A DNA stretch of 64,000 nucleotides from Axinella damicornis (GCA_963931865.1 OZ007513.1:186001-250000), one strand, 5' to 3'. Positions 39,289 through 50,132 are shown, numbered from the stretch's first letter. Translations and numbers: made by a program. The notes: generated from the letters alone by a model not told the origin.

Positions 39289-39884
39289 TAGCGGGAAAAT
39301 TTGGCGGGCATTAAATTTGGTGATTTTAGCCAAAACGCAGTATTTTTAAATTTGGCGAATTTTAAATTTGGCGATTTATCCTCGACACAAATGACGTAAC
39401 GGCAATGACATAAGCCTCAGCGTGAAGGCGCTCAGTGTGAACTGTACATGTATCGATCGAGTGCAACCAGTTAGTTACCAGCAAACCATGGAGACCTTCG
39501 AAGTAGAGAGATGTGTCAGAGGCCATCACGTTTTCCATACAGTTTGGAGCCCCACCGTCCGAGAGCGGCAACTGGATTGCACTGTGGCGGTGATGCGCTC
39601 GAGCGCAATCGTTGGCCACGTCCCTCATACTCTCGTTAACGGCTTGCAGTTCCTTCCCGGAGAGAGAGGAATCCCCGATGTCGCGTTCTCTTGGGAGTAT
39701 ACAGCAGCTGAGTCTTTTGGTACAGCGCTACCGTACGTACGTATGTGCATTACTAATGTGCGCGCGCATACCCGAGTGGCCGGCCGGCTGGGGTGGGGTT
39801 GAATATTGGCGGAATTTAATTTGGTGATTTTTTTCCTGCACCGCCAAATCGCTAAATTAAAACCCCCGCAAAATTTTCCCGCTA
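39289..39884. mobile_element. TIR element with HIRAN-like coding remnant
   Basis: Ends TAGCGGGAAAATTTGGCGGG and CCCGCAAAATTTTCCCGCTA are imperfect inverted repeats, with further TTTGGCGAATTT words inside each end. The plus-strand frame 39488-39802 encodes a fragment (CVRGHHVF, SSAIVGHVPHTL) that resembles the HIRAN-like domain found in repeats of sponges and cnidarians. It has a premature end and lacks a transposase, so it is non-autonomous or decayed. Confidence 0.6.
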
Positions 39885-40017
39885 GCTACACTACTAAACA
39901 GCTACCCACACAGTCTGTTTGAATATGTTTTTAGTTGTTTCACTGTCTAAACCATTAGTAGTTCTACTAGCCATTGCACACTGTCAGAGGACACTCACTT
40001 CTCTGTGAAGCAGGTCC

Positions 40018-40445
40018 CACTGGGTTGGTTTGTTGTGTCACTGGTTTGGTTTGTTGTGTCACTGCATGGGTTGGTTTGTTGTATCACTGGGTTGGTTTGT
40101 TGTGTCACTGGGTTGGTTTGTTGTGTCACTGGGTTGGTTTGTTGTGTCACTGGGTTGGTTTGTTGTATCACTGGGTTGGTTTGTTGTGTCACTGGGTGGG
40201 TTGGTTTGTTGTGTCACTGGGTTGGTTTGTTGTATCACTGGGTTGGTTTGTTGTGTCACTGGGTGGGTTGGTTTGTTGTGTCACTGGGTTGGTTTGTTGT
40301 ATCACTGGGTTGGTTTGTTGTGTCACTGGGTGGGTTGGTTTGTTGTATCACTGGGTTGGTTTGTTGTATCACTGGGTTGGTTTGTTGTATCACTGGGTTG
40401 ATTTGTTGTGTCACTGGGTTGGTTTGTTGTGTCACTGTGTTGGTA
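40018..40445. repeat. 21/25-bp minisatellite (about 20 copies)
   Basis: Units of GGGTTGGTTTGTTGTGTCAC plus T, some with a GGGT insertion making 25 bp, and some with TATCAC instead of TGTCAC. Spurious Val/Leu/Cys-rich frames arise on the plus strand. Confidence 0.95.
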
Positions 40446-41158
40446 GGGGAAAAATTGTGCCGCGTAAATAATAATTATAATGTTTGAGTACTTAGGATTG
40501 GCCTGCAGAGATTCTGACTACACCACCGTGATCACTATCATTCACTGACCTGAATGTAAAAAGTTGGTGCTGAAACTCACCTTGGTGGTGAAGATACAAG
40601 CGCTTTTGTCTCACTGTTGGCCACCATTGCTCAAGTGCACTCTCCGTCTTCCAGTGGCAGTACCGTTCTTAGGAAAGGCACACAAAGATTCTGACCACAC
40701 GGCCGTGATCGCTGTCGTTCACTGACGCTTGCATGCCTAAACTCATCGTGCTGGTGCAATTGTGAGCGCTGTAACAATTTCTTGTCTTCCCTTTGGCCGC
40801 CATTGCTAGCGATTGACTGAGCGTGGTTGCCATGTGGCATGTGCATTAATTGGAATGAGTTGCGATAACTAGCTTGTGCTACCAGTGAGTTGCAACGGCT
40901 GCTACCAGGAGTGCGGTTGCCCCTCGTAAAATTATATACATTGTAGGGAAAAATGCTTTACTCTAGTTGCAACCGTGGACATGATGGGATAATGCTAAGT
41001 GAGAGATTAAAGTAACTGTGGTGTACATGAGGACATGCCACCTAGTTCGGTCCCAGACCCAGCCAATTGCAACCCCATCACGGATCGCTTTTACTGGAAG
41101 CGATACACACGTGCTGTACTGGTTGAGTTCTGATAAGACAATACCACAGGAATGAGAC

Positions 41159-41283
41159 TGCATGCCACCTGTCCTCCATACACTACATGCCACCTGTCCT
41201 CCATACACTACATGCCACCTGTCCTCCATACACTACATGCCACCTGTCCTCCATACACTACATGCCACCTGTCCTCCATACTA
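41159..41283. repeat. 25-bp minisatellite (five copies)
   Basis: Head-to-tail CATGCCACCTGTCCTCCATA plus CACTA, identical or almost so, inside the second copy of the duplicated intergenic block and absent from the first. Confidence 0.93.
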
Positions 41284-41940
41284 CATTCATCTGCCTGGTA
41301 TTCCAAAACCACTGGCATTCTCTCTATACCTCAGTTATTATTGTGCAGCCATATATATCTCCATTTGTCTATCTGTAGGTACTAGCCTTGATCCCAAGCT
41401 TTTTGTTGCTTGCAGTACTGCAACTGCCAAAAAGCTGGGCGGGGCCTGGGAATGAGGCTGTATTGGTATAGTATTCCTGTATCAGGTGAATGGATGCGTG
41501 TCTCTTGACAATTGGTTTGTTACAACAACATAATATTAATTTCTCATGGATATATAATTACAATGTGATTGTACATACTACATAAAGTGCAGTTGATCTT
41601 CACTAGCCACATCAGTGCCTGATGTAGACACAGCACACTCAGAATCTGTAACACATGAACTACTGACAGCATTATACCACTACACGTGTCAGAACATGGT
41701 TGATGCAGAGGGTTAATCCACATCTTTGGGTAGCATGTTTTAACATCAAGGTGGGCCTAGGCTGTGCATGTTGCTTACTGCAAGATATAGGTCGTAGAAT
41801 AGCATTTTGAACACGGTCCACGCTATTGCCACTGCAGGGTGTGTATGTACATTTCATATAACACAGATCTCGGAGAACTGTGTACAAATCATACAATCGC
41901 ATTCGGATTTCCCCCTTTTTAGCCATGTGTGTCTAGTACT

Positions 41941-43122
41941 TCAAGCAGTGCTTTTGTAGTTTCGTTTCGGCTTGTCATGGACAAGAAGTGCGTCTTCTGA
42001 ATCCTCATTAGAGCTGTGAAGGGGGTCCCAGGTGGAGTGGCTAGGCTCGTTGATTACACTCCAGTTGCTGCTGTGATGTACCGTTCTGTTCTCCAGAGTC
42101 GCTAGGCCTTGCCCACTACTGCTTTGGTTCTGTCGCTTGCGATGTGTCCATTTAGCGATCACTGAAGAGAGGGGCAAGTAGATGGCCGTCAGTAGAGAAA
42201 GTGGGATAAAGGCACGCCCTAGTGGAGTGGATATGGCATAAACCACCCAGACTCCAAGGCTTTGCTGGTCGAACGAGTAAGTTCGGGTTGCCACTTCAAG
42301 AACACACAACACAGACATGACAGTCAGGAAGGCAAGGGAGAAGACAGAGTCAGTAATCACCTTTTCAATCAAGTTTTGAGCTTCGCTGGTCTTGACTACA
42401 TAGCCTAGCAGGCACAGTGATGTAATGAAGAGCATGAGTGTTACTAGAACTACAAGTCCAAACGGCACATCCCACAGCACTATTTGTTCGACTAGTCCTG
42501 CAGTGTGTATGGTGCAGTTCTTCTCGATGCTGCGAATCCAACACCACGGACCGGTAGCACCATACGAGTTGGTGGCGAAGGGTACCCAGTCAAACAGGAG
42601 GGGGAGTCCGAACACAAGAACCAAAAAGACAACTTCTAGTTTATTGATCTTGCAGCCACAGCATGCGAACGTCCACTCCTTGATTCTCTTGTGACAGCTG
42701 TCGACTCGTTCAGGCTTCCAAGGAGTTGCATCCCACACCTTGAAGAACAGGACCAAGCTTATCCCCAGTGTGAACAGGAGTTGAATAGACCCACAGTACT
42801 GGATCAGAAACCCGTAAGCTTTGCATGATTCCGTGTCATGAGGGCCGGAAACTGGCTCAGAAGCTACTGCAAGGACCAGCTGGTACGGCACAGTGGCTGC
42901 AGTGAGCCATATAGTGAGGCGCTTCGCAACAGTCTCACACAGTTTCGGTTTCACAATGATTGTTAGTTTCGTGAGTACCGCTAGTGTTAGGAGTACCGCC
43001 AGCACCAGTAGTAAGACAGCGCAACACACGGCTGCAGAGATGCGCCTTGCCTGAGCAACGTCTGTAAACTGCTCGTAACTAAACCCAGAGCAATTCTCGA
43101 ACGAGAGTGATTCTGTCTCCAT
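41941..43122 (-). CDS. Seven-TM receptor
   Basis: 393 aa from METESLSFENCSGF; an in-frame Met four residues earlier is less conserved. Longest TM1-loop 1 of the subgroup, with VLLTLAVLTKLTIIVKPKLC before KRLTIWLTAATVPYQLVLA. Loop 1 has a unique SEPVSGPHDTESC. TM4 reads FLVLVFGLPLLFDWVPF and loop 2 ATGPWCWIRSIEKNC, both shared with the receptor at 54944. The tail WSVINEPSHSTWDPLHSSNEDSEDALL is the family motif followed by an acidic cluster, and the last residues KRNYKSTA match those of the 54944 gene. The tail motif would suit arrestin or kinase recognition; this is inference. Confidence 0.88.
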   Translation of the reverse strand: METESLSFENCSGFSYEQFTDVAQARRISAAVCCAVLLLVLAVLLTLAVLTKLTIIVKPKLCETVAKRLTIWLTAATVPYQLVLAVASEPVSGPHDTESCKAYGFLIQYCGSIQLLFTLGISLVLFFKVWDATPWKPERVDSCHKRIKEWTFACCGCKINKLEVVFLVLVFGLPLLFDWVPFATNSYGATGPWCWIRSIEKNCTIHTAGLVEQIVLWDVPFGLVVLVTLMLFITSLCLLGYVVKTSEAQNLIEKVITDSVFSLAFLTVMSVLCVLEVATRTYSFDQQSLGVWVVYAISTPLGRAFIPLSLLTAIYLPLSSVIAKWTHRKRQNQSSSGQGLATLENRTVHHSSNWSVINEPSHSTWDPLHSSNEDSEDALLVHDKPKRNYKSTA

Positions 43123-43163
43123 GATTTTCAACATGGCCGGCCAGGGTCGCGGGGGTCACGACC

Positions 43164-43249
43164 TAGTCTCGATCGCAGGCCAGACTCTTGCGCTTCCGGC
43201 CACACCCCCAAACAAGAAAAAAGAGTCTTGGCCTGCGAGATCGAGACTA
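43164..43249. mobile_element. 86-bp foldback MITE (TAGTCTCG variant) with 9-bp target duplication
   Basis: Ends TAGTCTCGATCGCAGGCC and GGCCTGCGAGATCGAGACTA, flanked by GTCACGACC at 43155-43163 and 43250-43258. It lies about 40 bp upstream of the start codon of the 41941 receptor, in its probable promoter. Confidence 0.92.
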
Positions 43250-43733
43250 GTCACGACCTGTGATCACACCCCCTACCTTTCCCGCGTGTAAAATGGCGAC
43301 GAGAACACTCAGCGTGCAAGCGACAGTATTAAAGAAGCGACCACACTCATCAAGAACGCGTGGAGCGCTGTGGGAAGAACCGTCGTGTGCCGAAGGGGCC
43401 GGGCCAGACTTTCGCGGCGCGCGAACGTCTGGCCCGCGAGACTGTTCGCGCACCGCGGAAAACGTGGAACGAAAACTATCAGCCCCTCCCATCCATGAAC
43501 TGGAGGGTGCCACTCTACTGTAGTCCAGAACTGGAGTATACCGGTAGCTAGGAGACCTGTACTTTAGTCCTGCAGTAACGTGCGTGCAAAGCTATATAGT
43601 CGCCGAATATACCAATGCATGGACATGCTGCTGTAGTTTTCCAACTGTGCATGCTACAATCACCTGACAAAGAACTGCAAATAGCCTAGACCCTTCTTAG
43701 TATGTTCAGCAAATGTGATCATAAACTATGCGT

Positions 43734-44142
43734 CGAAATGTCAAGTGCTTGCAGCCCATCAATGATCAGACATTAAATTTCATAGCATTTTGGTGTGAAC
43801 AGACTCCAACTAATCACCATGCCATTTTGTGGGAATGTACGTACAGGTCCTTGCATACATAGTGGTTCAAGTCTGGTGTCTGTGTTACGTGGTTCTCGAG
43901 ATACAGCTGTATTTCCTGCCTTATCATCCTGGCCTAGCTGCAGGGTGCATGCTGCTAATACTGCTACCAAGAGGAGCAGCTGTATCTCAAGAACCCCACA
44001 GTGTGTAGACACCAGACTTGTACCAGTGAGGACCTGCACATTCCAGTATCCTACACTCAGGTTTAGCTTGGAGGTGTCCACACCAAAAACCGACGAAATT
44101 CACTGTCCGATCATTGATGGGCTGCAAGCATTCGACATTTCA
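43734..44142. repeat. 410-bp inverted repeat
   Basis: Outer arms CGAAATGTCAAGTGCTTGCA (43734) and its diverged complement ending at 44142. Inner arms pair AAGTCTGGTGTCTGTGT with ACACCAGACTT, and GAGATACAGCTGTA with its complement. Almost the whole element can fold into one hairpin. Confidence 0.8.
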
Positions 44143-44246
44143 ATGTACGTATATTGGGTCACATTCGCTGAGCATACAAAGAAGTGCCTGGGCTTCACGT
44201 ACGGTTCTCATGCACCATAAGCTACTGTTGTGACTACAAGGTAACA

Positions 44247-44315
44247 TGTAGGTCGCATGCAACTCCCATGTAGGTCGCATGCAACTCCCATGTAGGTCAC
44301 ATGCAACACCACGTA
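44247..44315. repeat. 23-bp tandem repeat (three copies)
   Basis: CATGTAGGTCGCATGCAACT plus CC repeated twice and a third copy with CACATGCAACAC. Confidence 0.85.
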
Positions 44316-44558
44316 ACATGTTCCATAAAGATTATGTACAGGTCACATACAACTAACAAGCACGCTACATGCAAATGCATTCAGCTGTGTTTACCGCTGT
44401 TATGAAGCAAAACAACTAACGATGGTGTATGCACAAATAAGCAATGCTAGGATGACAGTCTGTGCACTCAGTATCCATAAGAACATTAGCTTGCATACAC
44501 TACAAGCACTACACTAAGAGTTGAGTCTGTTTCTCTGTCCATGGAAGGTTCCTGCAGT

Positions 44559-45982
44559 TCAGTTGTCCTCGTACATGGAATAATTGTGTTGTGAATCCTC
44601 ACCAGAGCTGTGAAGAGGGTCCCACGTAGTGTGGCTGGGCAATGCGTTCAGTTCAGACTTGTGTACAGTAGCCGCTTCGCTCTCTCCGGGATGGTGATCT
44701 CTGTGAGTTTGTCTCTTTCGCTTGCAGCATGCACGGGCAATGTAGGAAAAGAAGGCACACTGGATGGGAAATAGCAGACTAACTGGTATATACCAACCAC
44801 TTGCTGTAGCCGCCATGATCCAAAGGAACAATTTGACAATGTTGTTTTCGTAGGGTACAGAAAGGGCAATCATGTTAAAAACGCAAACCCCAAATATGAA
44901 GCCAAGGTAGCCTATGAATGATACAGAGTCAATTATCCCCACCGCTTGGATCAGCTTCATTTTTTGAACTCTTGCGTTCTTGATCGCACAGTGCAACAGA
45001 TACAGTGACACAGCGGTGAGTCCGAACGTCAGAACAGCTAGAAATCCAAATGGTACAATCAGCAGTACAAATTGTTCTGCTCGTCCTGGAATGTGGGTGG
45101 AGCCGTCAGACTCAATATCACGAATCCAGCAAAATGGTCCAAAATGGCCATAAGAATTGCTCATGAATGGTATGAAATCAAGGACAAGGGGGATGACGAA
45201 TGCAGCAATCAGAAAGCAAATTTCTTTGCTTATCTTCCGACCACGGCAGGTGAATGTCTCCCCCTCGATTTTCTCTTGAAGAGCACTGACGCATGCAGGC
45301 TTCCGGGGACTTGCTTCCAGTATCTTGAAGAACAGGAGGAGACTGATTCCGAGCGTGAAGAAAAGCTGAACCGACCAGCTGTACTGGATCGCAAAAGCAT
45401 ATGCTTGACATAATTTCGCATTACGGTAAAAGAAAATGTAGTTGATAAAGTAGGTGAAATTCGTTGCAAGGAACAGCTGGAACACGAAAGTGACTGCAGT
45501 GAGCCATACCGTGAGGCGTTTCAGGACAGTTTCATATACTTTCCGTTTCTTAATGATCACAATTATCATGCTCATTATGAGCACACAAAAGCAGCAACCA
45601 ACAGCGGCAATGCCACTTGTAAGAGCAAGGGCTGCAAGAACCCATCGTGTACGCCCAGAGCTGCAGTGTGTGGAAGAGGATTCATCATCAGACAGTTGGA
45701 AGACAGCTGGTCAGGACCAATATTATTATTGTTTGCAGATAATGCTACGCTTAAACATTTCACAAAGTTTGGGTCATAGGAAATTTGTAAAACAACAATT
45801 AAAGGGAGAGTATCATATTTACACATGCAGAATGGCTTTCTGAGAATTGTTGTGTATGGTGATCATCATTGAGCAGGGTCATGCTAGATTGTCTTCAGGT
45901 TGAAATCCACTCACCAGCTGAGTGTGTAGTTGAGTGTGTAGTTGAATGTGTAGTTGTCATAGAGACAACCATTTCGTTCCAT
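44559..45982 (-). CDS. Seven-TM receptor with a separate first exon
   Basis: Two exons, 45982-45915 and 45660-44559, phase 2 junction, 389 aa. The single-exon frame would begin at 45584 in the middle of TM1, and the frame above it lacks a Met before a stop. An acceptor after CCTCTTCCACACACTGCAG restores full TM1 (WVLAALALTSGIAAVGCC), and a donor CTCAGCTG/GTGAGT closes an upstream exon starting MERNGCLYDNYTFNYTLNYT with three NYT sequons. The junction recreates the family CSG motif. The most diverged member: loop 2 reads GHFGPFCWIRDIESDG (Trp to Phe, no final Cys). It keeps PSHTTWDPLHSSGEDS in the tail. Confidence 0.8.
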
Positions 45983-47187
45983 CTCGATCACAGACACTGC
46001 AACTGAACATGAAGTGTGAATAGAAAATGTTCCGTTAGTAACATTTCACACATGAACCCTAACCCTTCAGCATGCAGCTAGTAGTCTCATTATTACACGT
46101 TGGAGACCATTAGTTAGCCTCTCAGATCCCCCGTTGAACCATTTCATCTCACAATGGATATTAGCATTTAACTGATCACAATATTTGAACTGTTTTGCAT
46201 TGGCCACTAACCTCTGTCCTGATGTATCAAACAAGCAGTACCCTTACCACTGCAGTTCTACCCAAAGATACTTACTGCTATCCCATTCCTTTACAAGCTG
46301 TATTTATACAAGCTGTATTTATAGCTACAGAGGTAGGTAACCAATCACTAATGGGAGGGAAGAGTGTAAACAACAGCTTAATGGACTGTTATTATGGCCC
46401 GGGTTCCATGCATGGTGCCCTTGATGGTGTCGTGTTGTCTCTTGCCCTCCATGCCCATTATCTGAGGTGCAGATCAACTTTCAACACCTGCTAACCATAA
46501 CTGACTAACTTGTTTCTTAATGGAGAGAGAGAGTGTAAACAGCTTAATGCACTGTTGCAGGAATATTGGCCCAGGTTCATGCAGTACATGCCTTGATGGC
46601 GTGCCTTTAGCCTCACGTGTGTTGACAGTGCTTGTGTGTTTGTCGGCCAGTGTGTAATCACCTACTGGCTAGCTGTGTTGTCCACCTTACCCTCTATTGT
46701 GCAGAATAACTCCCATGCTTTGCTGACCATTACCGATACTGACTAACTTGTTTGTTAGTGGATAGAGAGAGTGTACAGCACATGCGCTGTTGTTGGATGA
46801 TTGTCCCAGGTTTCATGCAGTACGTGCATGTTGTCTTTGATGGCGTGCCTTTAACCTCACATGTGTTGACAGTGCTTGTGTATTTGTCGGCCAGTGTGTA
46901 TATAATCACCTACTGGCTAGCTGTGTTGTCCACCTGCAGAATATCTTCCCATGCTCACCTGCTTACTATACATATACACAGTTGTGTAGCCTCATTCCCA
47001 GGCTCCTGGGAATGAGTCTAGGGCACAGTTGAGTTGGGTGAGAAATGACAATCCTCTGGCACGCATCCACACCAGTCCTCAACTGCACTGGACCAGGAAT
47101 GGTCATACCTCGATGCACACCTTGGGATATTACACATACGTACCTATCGATACTTCGATCAGGATACCTGATTTGTGTGTTCCTCAG
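45983..47187. other. Intergenic, with three-copy tandem repeat
   Basis: Divergent spacer between the receptor and MFAP1. Mostly a 240-bp tandem repeat, plus a foldback near 46987-47020. The MFAP1 N-terminal exons expected here are not visible. Confidence 0.55.
46350..46965. repeat. About 240-bp tandem repeat, nearly three copies
   Basis: Successive copies share AGAGAGTGTAAACAGCTTAA, CTTGATGGCGTGCCTTTA, GTTGACAGTGCTTGTGTGTT and ATCACCTACTGGCTAGCTGT. The first copy is partial. Confidence 0.85.
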
Positions 47188-49554
47188 GATATTCTGGATG
47201 TTGTGGAGGAGGAAGAACAGAGTGCTAGCGAAGAGGTGGGTGTTTTGGCTTGCTTTGTATGTTCCAATTAATGCCCACTTTATTCCTCCGTGGACTAACT
47301 GTTCCATCCCCCCCAGTCTTCAGAGTACGAGGAGTACTCGGACTCGGAAGATGAGACCGGACCAAGACTGAAGCCAGTGTTTGTCAGAAAGTGAGTGAAC
47401 GCAGACACAGTAATGAGTCACGAGGTTCCTCACGTCTTGATGTGGAAGTTATACTGACTGTGTACTGTACTGTGTGTGTGTACTCATAATCTAGCCTCGT
47501 ATATATCCAGGCTTTAGTCCCACGATTTTGTCTTACAGTTTCGTAGAAGGTGTGTCCTGTTGGATACTAAGTCGTCTTGGTCTTGAATCTTCCTGGTTCC
47601 CTAACCCTTTTGAAAGATCAGTGTTTACCAGAAGGTCCACTAACAGCCAAGCCAGCTGTCAAGGATTGTTTGTTTTGTTGTTTTAATGTATGCTTGCATC
47701 TGTTTGTAGGTTGGACCGTATCACGATCCGTGAGCGAGAGGCTCTGGAGAAGGAGGAGGAGCGCCGGGAGAAGGAGAACAAGAGGCAGGAGGAACAGAGG
47801 AAGAAAGAGTCACAGAAGGTGAGTGGATTGGGAGGGGGAGAGGAAGAGGAGAGGGGGAGAGGGATGCGGAGATAAGGAGAAGGAAGGAGGAGGGGAGGGG
47901 GAGAGGGAACGGGGAAGGTAGAAAGGGATGAGAGGGGAGGGAAAGAATATGAAAGTGAAGTGAGGAGCTCAGACTCACATCCTCACACACACCCTCACCC
48001 TCACACACCCACACCCTCACATCCTCACACATGCACCCTCACAACCTCACAGCTGGTGGCCCATGCAGTAGCAGTGGAGCTGCAGCAGGAACAGGGAGCA
48101 GCCTCCATCGAGAAAGTTGTGAACACAGACGATGAGAATGAGGTGCGGATTGCATGCATATTTTTGAACTAATGGACCTACTGGTGTATATCACCATCTT
48201 CTTCCTCAGTGAACATGGCCCTGAGGGCATGACATGGCAATTTTCCAAAAGTTTAGATAATGTAACATCGTAGTGCTGGGACAGTACGCAGTTGTAAATG
48301 TACAACAACTGTACACTGATCGCTGAAGTCATGGACACAAACCTTGTTGTCTCTGTTGCTAGGAGGAGGAGTATGAGGCGTGGAAGGTGAGGGAGCTGAA
48401 GAGGATCAAAAGAGACAGGGAGGACAGAGAGAGGTGAGGAGGGAGAGAGAGAGATGCCATGGGGGGAGGGGGGAAGGGAGGAGGGGAGAAGGGGGGGAGT
48501 GGGGGGGGGGGGGGGGGGGGGGGGGGGGAGGGGGAGAAGGGGGGGAGTGGGGGAGGGGGAAGGGGGGCGTAGGAGAGGGACCACCGTAGAGCTTTCTACA
48601 TGTACCTTGTGAGTATGAGCCTTTCAGATCTTGCAAAGTAGTTTTCCTTTCCACATGTGACAGGCTCTCATCAACCATCACATTTACCAGTTTCCGTACT
48701 AACACCCTCTCCCTCCCTCCCTCCCTTCCTCCCAGGTTGGACAAGGAGAAGGAGGAGGCAGAGAGGATGCACTCCATGACAGAGGAGGAGCGTCGCGCCG
48801 CCCTCAGGATGAACCCACGTGAGATCACTAACAAGGCAGCCAAGGGCAAGTACAAGTTCCTCCAGAAGTACTACCACCGTGGAGCTTTCTACCTGGTGAG
48901 TATGAGCCCATTCCAGCCGCTAGCCCCTCTCCGCCTGGCCGACCATGCACGCCGGGCAGAGAGGGGCTAGCAGATACTACCACCACTGAGCCTTCTACCT
49001 TGTGAGTATGAGCCCAGTCTAACTACTAGCCCCTCCGCACAAAACCAGCCGCTAGCCCTTCTCTGCCCAGCCAGTCGCTAGCCCCTCTCTGCCCAGCCAG
49101 CCGCTGGCCCCTCTCCGCCTGGCCAGCCATGCACGCCGGGCGGAGAGGGGCTAGCATATACTACCACCACTGAGCCTTCTACCTTGTGAGTATGAGCCCA
49201 GTCTAGCTACTAGCCCCTCTGCACACAACCAGCCACTAGCCCCTCTCCGCCCAGCCAGCCGCTAGCCCCTCTCCGCCCAGCCAGTTGCTAGCCCCTCTCC
49301 ACCCAGCCAGCCGCTAGCCCCTCTCCACCCAGCTGGCCGCACACGCCGGGCAGAGAGGGGCTAGTAACTAGACTGGTATGAGCCTTACCAACCAGTCCTA
49401 GGTCATGAATCGCCACCTACACCTGTAGCTGTTAGTTGTATAACACAGTCCTGTAGTAGTCATGGCAACAATGGTAGTCATGCAGATCTTGTTTCACTAC
49501 AAAGCAGCATAGTCTGTCCCCATGTCACTGTACTTTAAAGCTCTATCCCATGCA

Positions 49555-49638
<84 letters not shown>

Positions 49639-49983
49639 CACACATCACACACACATTCACACTCTTCTCTCCGGCACACACTAGGAAGAAGAGCATACTG
49701 TATTCAAGCGTGACATAGCCCAACCGACTCTGGAGGACCACTTTGACAAGACGGTTCTGCCGAAGGTGATGCAGGTTAAGAACTTTGGGCGTGCCGGCAG
49801 AACCAAGTACACCCACCTTGTCGACCAGGACACTACAGAGGTGCGTCATGTTACTCTTGAGGGATATTACATTGTGCAACTGTTGAAGTCATAATGCAAC
49901 ATCTTTTGAAAAATAAAATCCCTCAGTTGGAGGTCAACTGACAACTATTGTGGCAAAATGTTGGAACTGAGTGATATGATATG

Positions 49984-50021
<38 letters not shown>

Positions 50022-50132
50022 GAGAATCCCTGGACGCAGACCAACCCCGTGAACCTCAAGTTCCAGAACAAGGGCGGAGGAATGAAACAGACTTTTGAGA
50101 AGCCATCACACAAGAAGAGAAAACTAGCATGA
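47188..50132 (+). CDS. MFAP1: Microfibrillar-associated protein 1 (MFAP1/Spp381 family), N-terminal part not found
   Basis: A spliceosomal B-complex protein of the tri-snRNP, nuclear despite its name. Eight exons with matching phases: 47188-47235, 47317-47390, 47710-47818, 48053-48142, 48363-48433, 48736-48895, 49685-49840 and 50019-50132 (TGA). They encode the diagnostic run: acidic [20 protein letters not shown], a long charged helix, [60 protein letters not shown] and [13 protein letters not shown]. The C-terminus is basic (HKKRKLA). About 150-200 N-terminal residues of the family (with the RYVPG-like motif) are missing, and no candidate exon lies in the 1.2 kb upstream. The introns carry copies of one exon end and long homopolymers. 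Confidence 0.93.
48501..48528. repeat. Poly-G run in MFAP1 intron
   Basis: 28 G within a purine-only stretch of more than 100 nt, a strong candidate for G-quadruplex formation in the pre-mRNA. Confidence 0.85.
48581..49375 (+). repeat. Duplicated exon-end/5' splice site fragments and GCTAGCCCCTCTCC repeats
   Basis: The 3' end of MFAP1 exon 6 with its donor (CACCGTGGAGCTTTCTACCT, then GGTGAGTATGAGCCC) is real at 48869-48910. Copies lie at 48581-48618 (previous intron), 48974-49016 and 49158-49202. Between them are about 24-bp GCTAGCCCCTCTCCGCCCAG units and their complements, forming hairpins. Confidence 0.8.
49557..49637. repeat. CA microsatellite
   Basis: About 40 CA units just before the acceptor region of MFAP1 exon 7. 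A shorter CA run at 49985-50018 directly forms the end of the last intron. Confidence 0.95.

Larger units (their letters stand above)
38147..41940. other. Long intergenic region with duplicated repeat block
   Basis: Blocks 38770-39230 and 40960-41520 are diverged copies of each other (both contain CACGGATCGCTTTTACTGGA and GGCATTCTCTCTATACC-type words). Between them lie a TIR element and a 21-bp minisatellite. A short stretch at 39885-39950 resembles the 3' flank of the receptor at 35078, so it may mark a deleted receptor copy. No live gene recognised. Confidence 0.55.
43250..44558. other. Intergenic
   Basis: Contains a CpG-rich patch at 43260-43460 with another CCAGACTTTCGCGG / CGAACGTCTGG hairpin, a 410-bp inverted repeat, and a 23-bp tandem repeat. 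The plus frame 43293-43523 starts MATRTLSVQ but is built partly from the hairpin, and I do not call it a gene. Confidence 0.55.

Noticed and set aside
39974..40487. Plus-strand frames rich in Gly-Leu-Val-Cys-Cys
   Set aside because: Translation of the 21/25-bp minisatellite; no start context or splice evidence.
43293..43523. Frame MATRTLSVQ... as a gene or first exon
   Set aside because: Built partly from a CpG-rich hairpin of the foldback family, with no recognisable domain and no consistent donor to a downstream exon.
45604..45709. Plus-strand frame resembling the MFAP1 N-terminal region (ARTHRVRPELQCVEEDSSSDSW)
   Set aside because: It is the shadow of TM1 of the minus-strand receptor, whose frame and splice acceptor explain the same bases better. 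The donor would also be weak.
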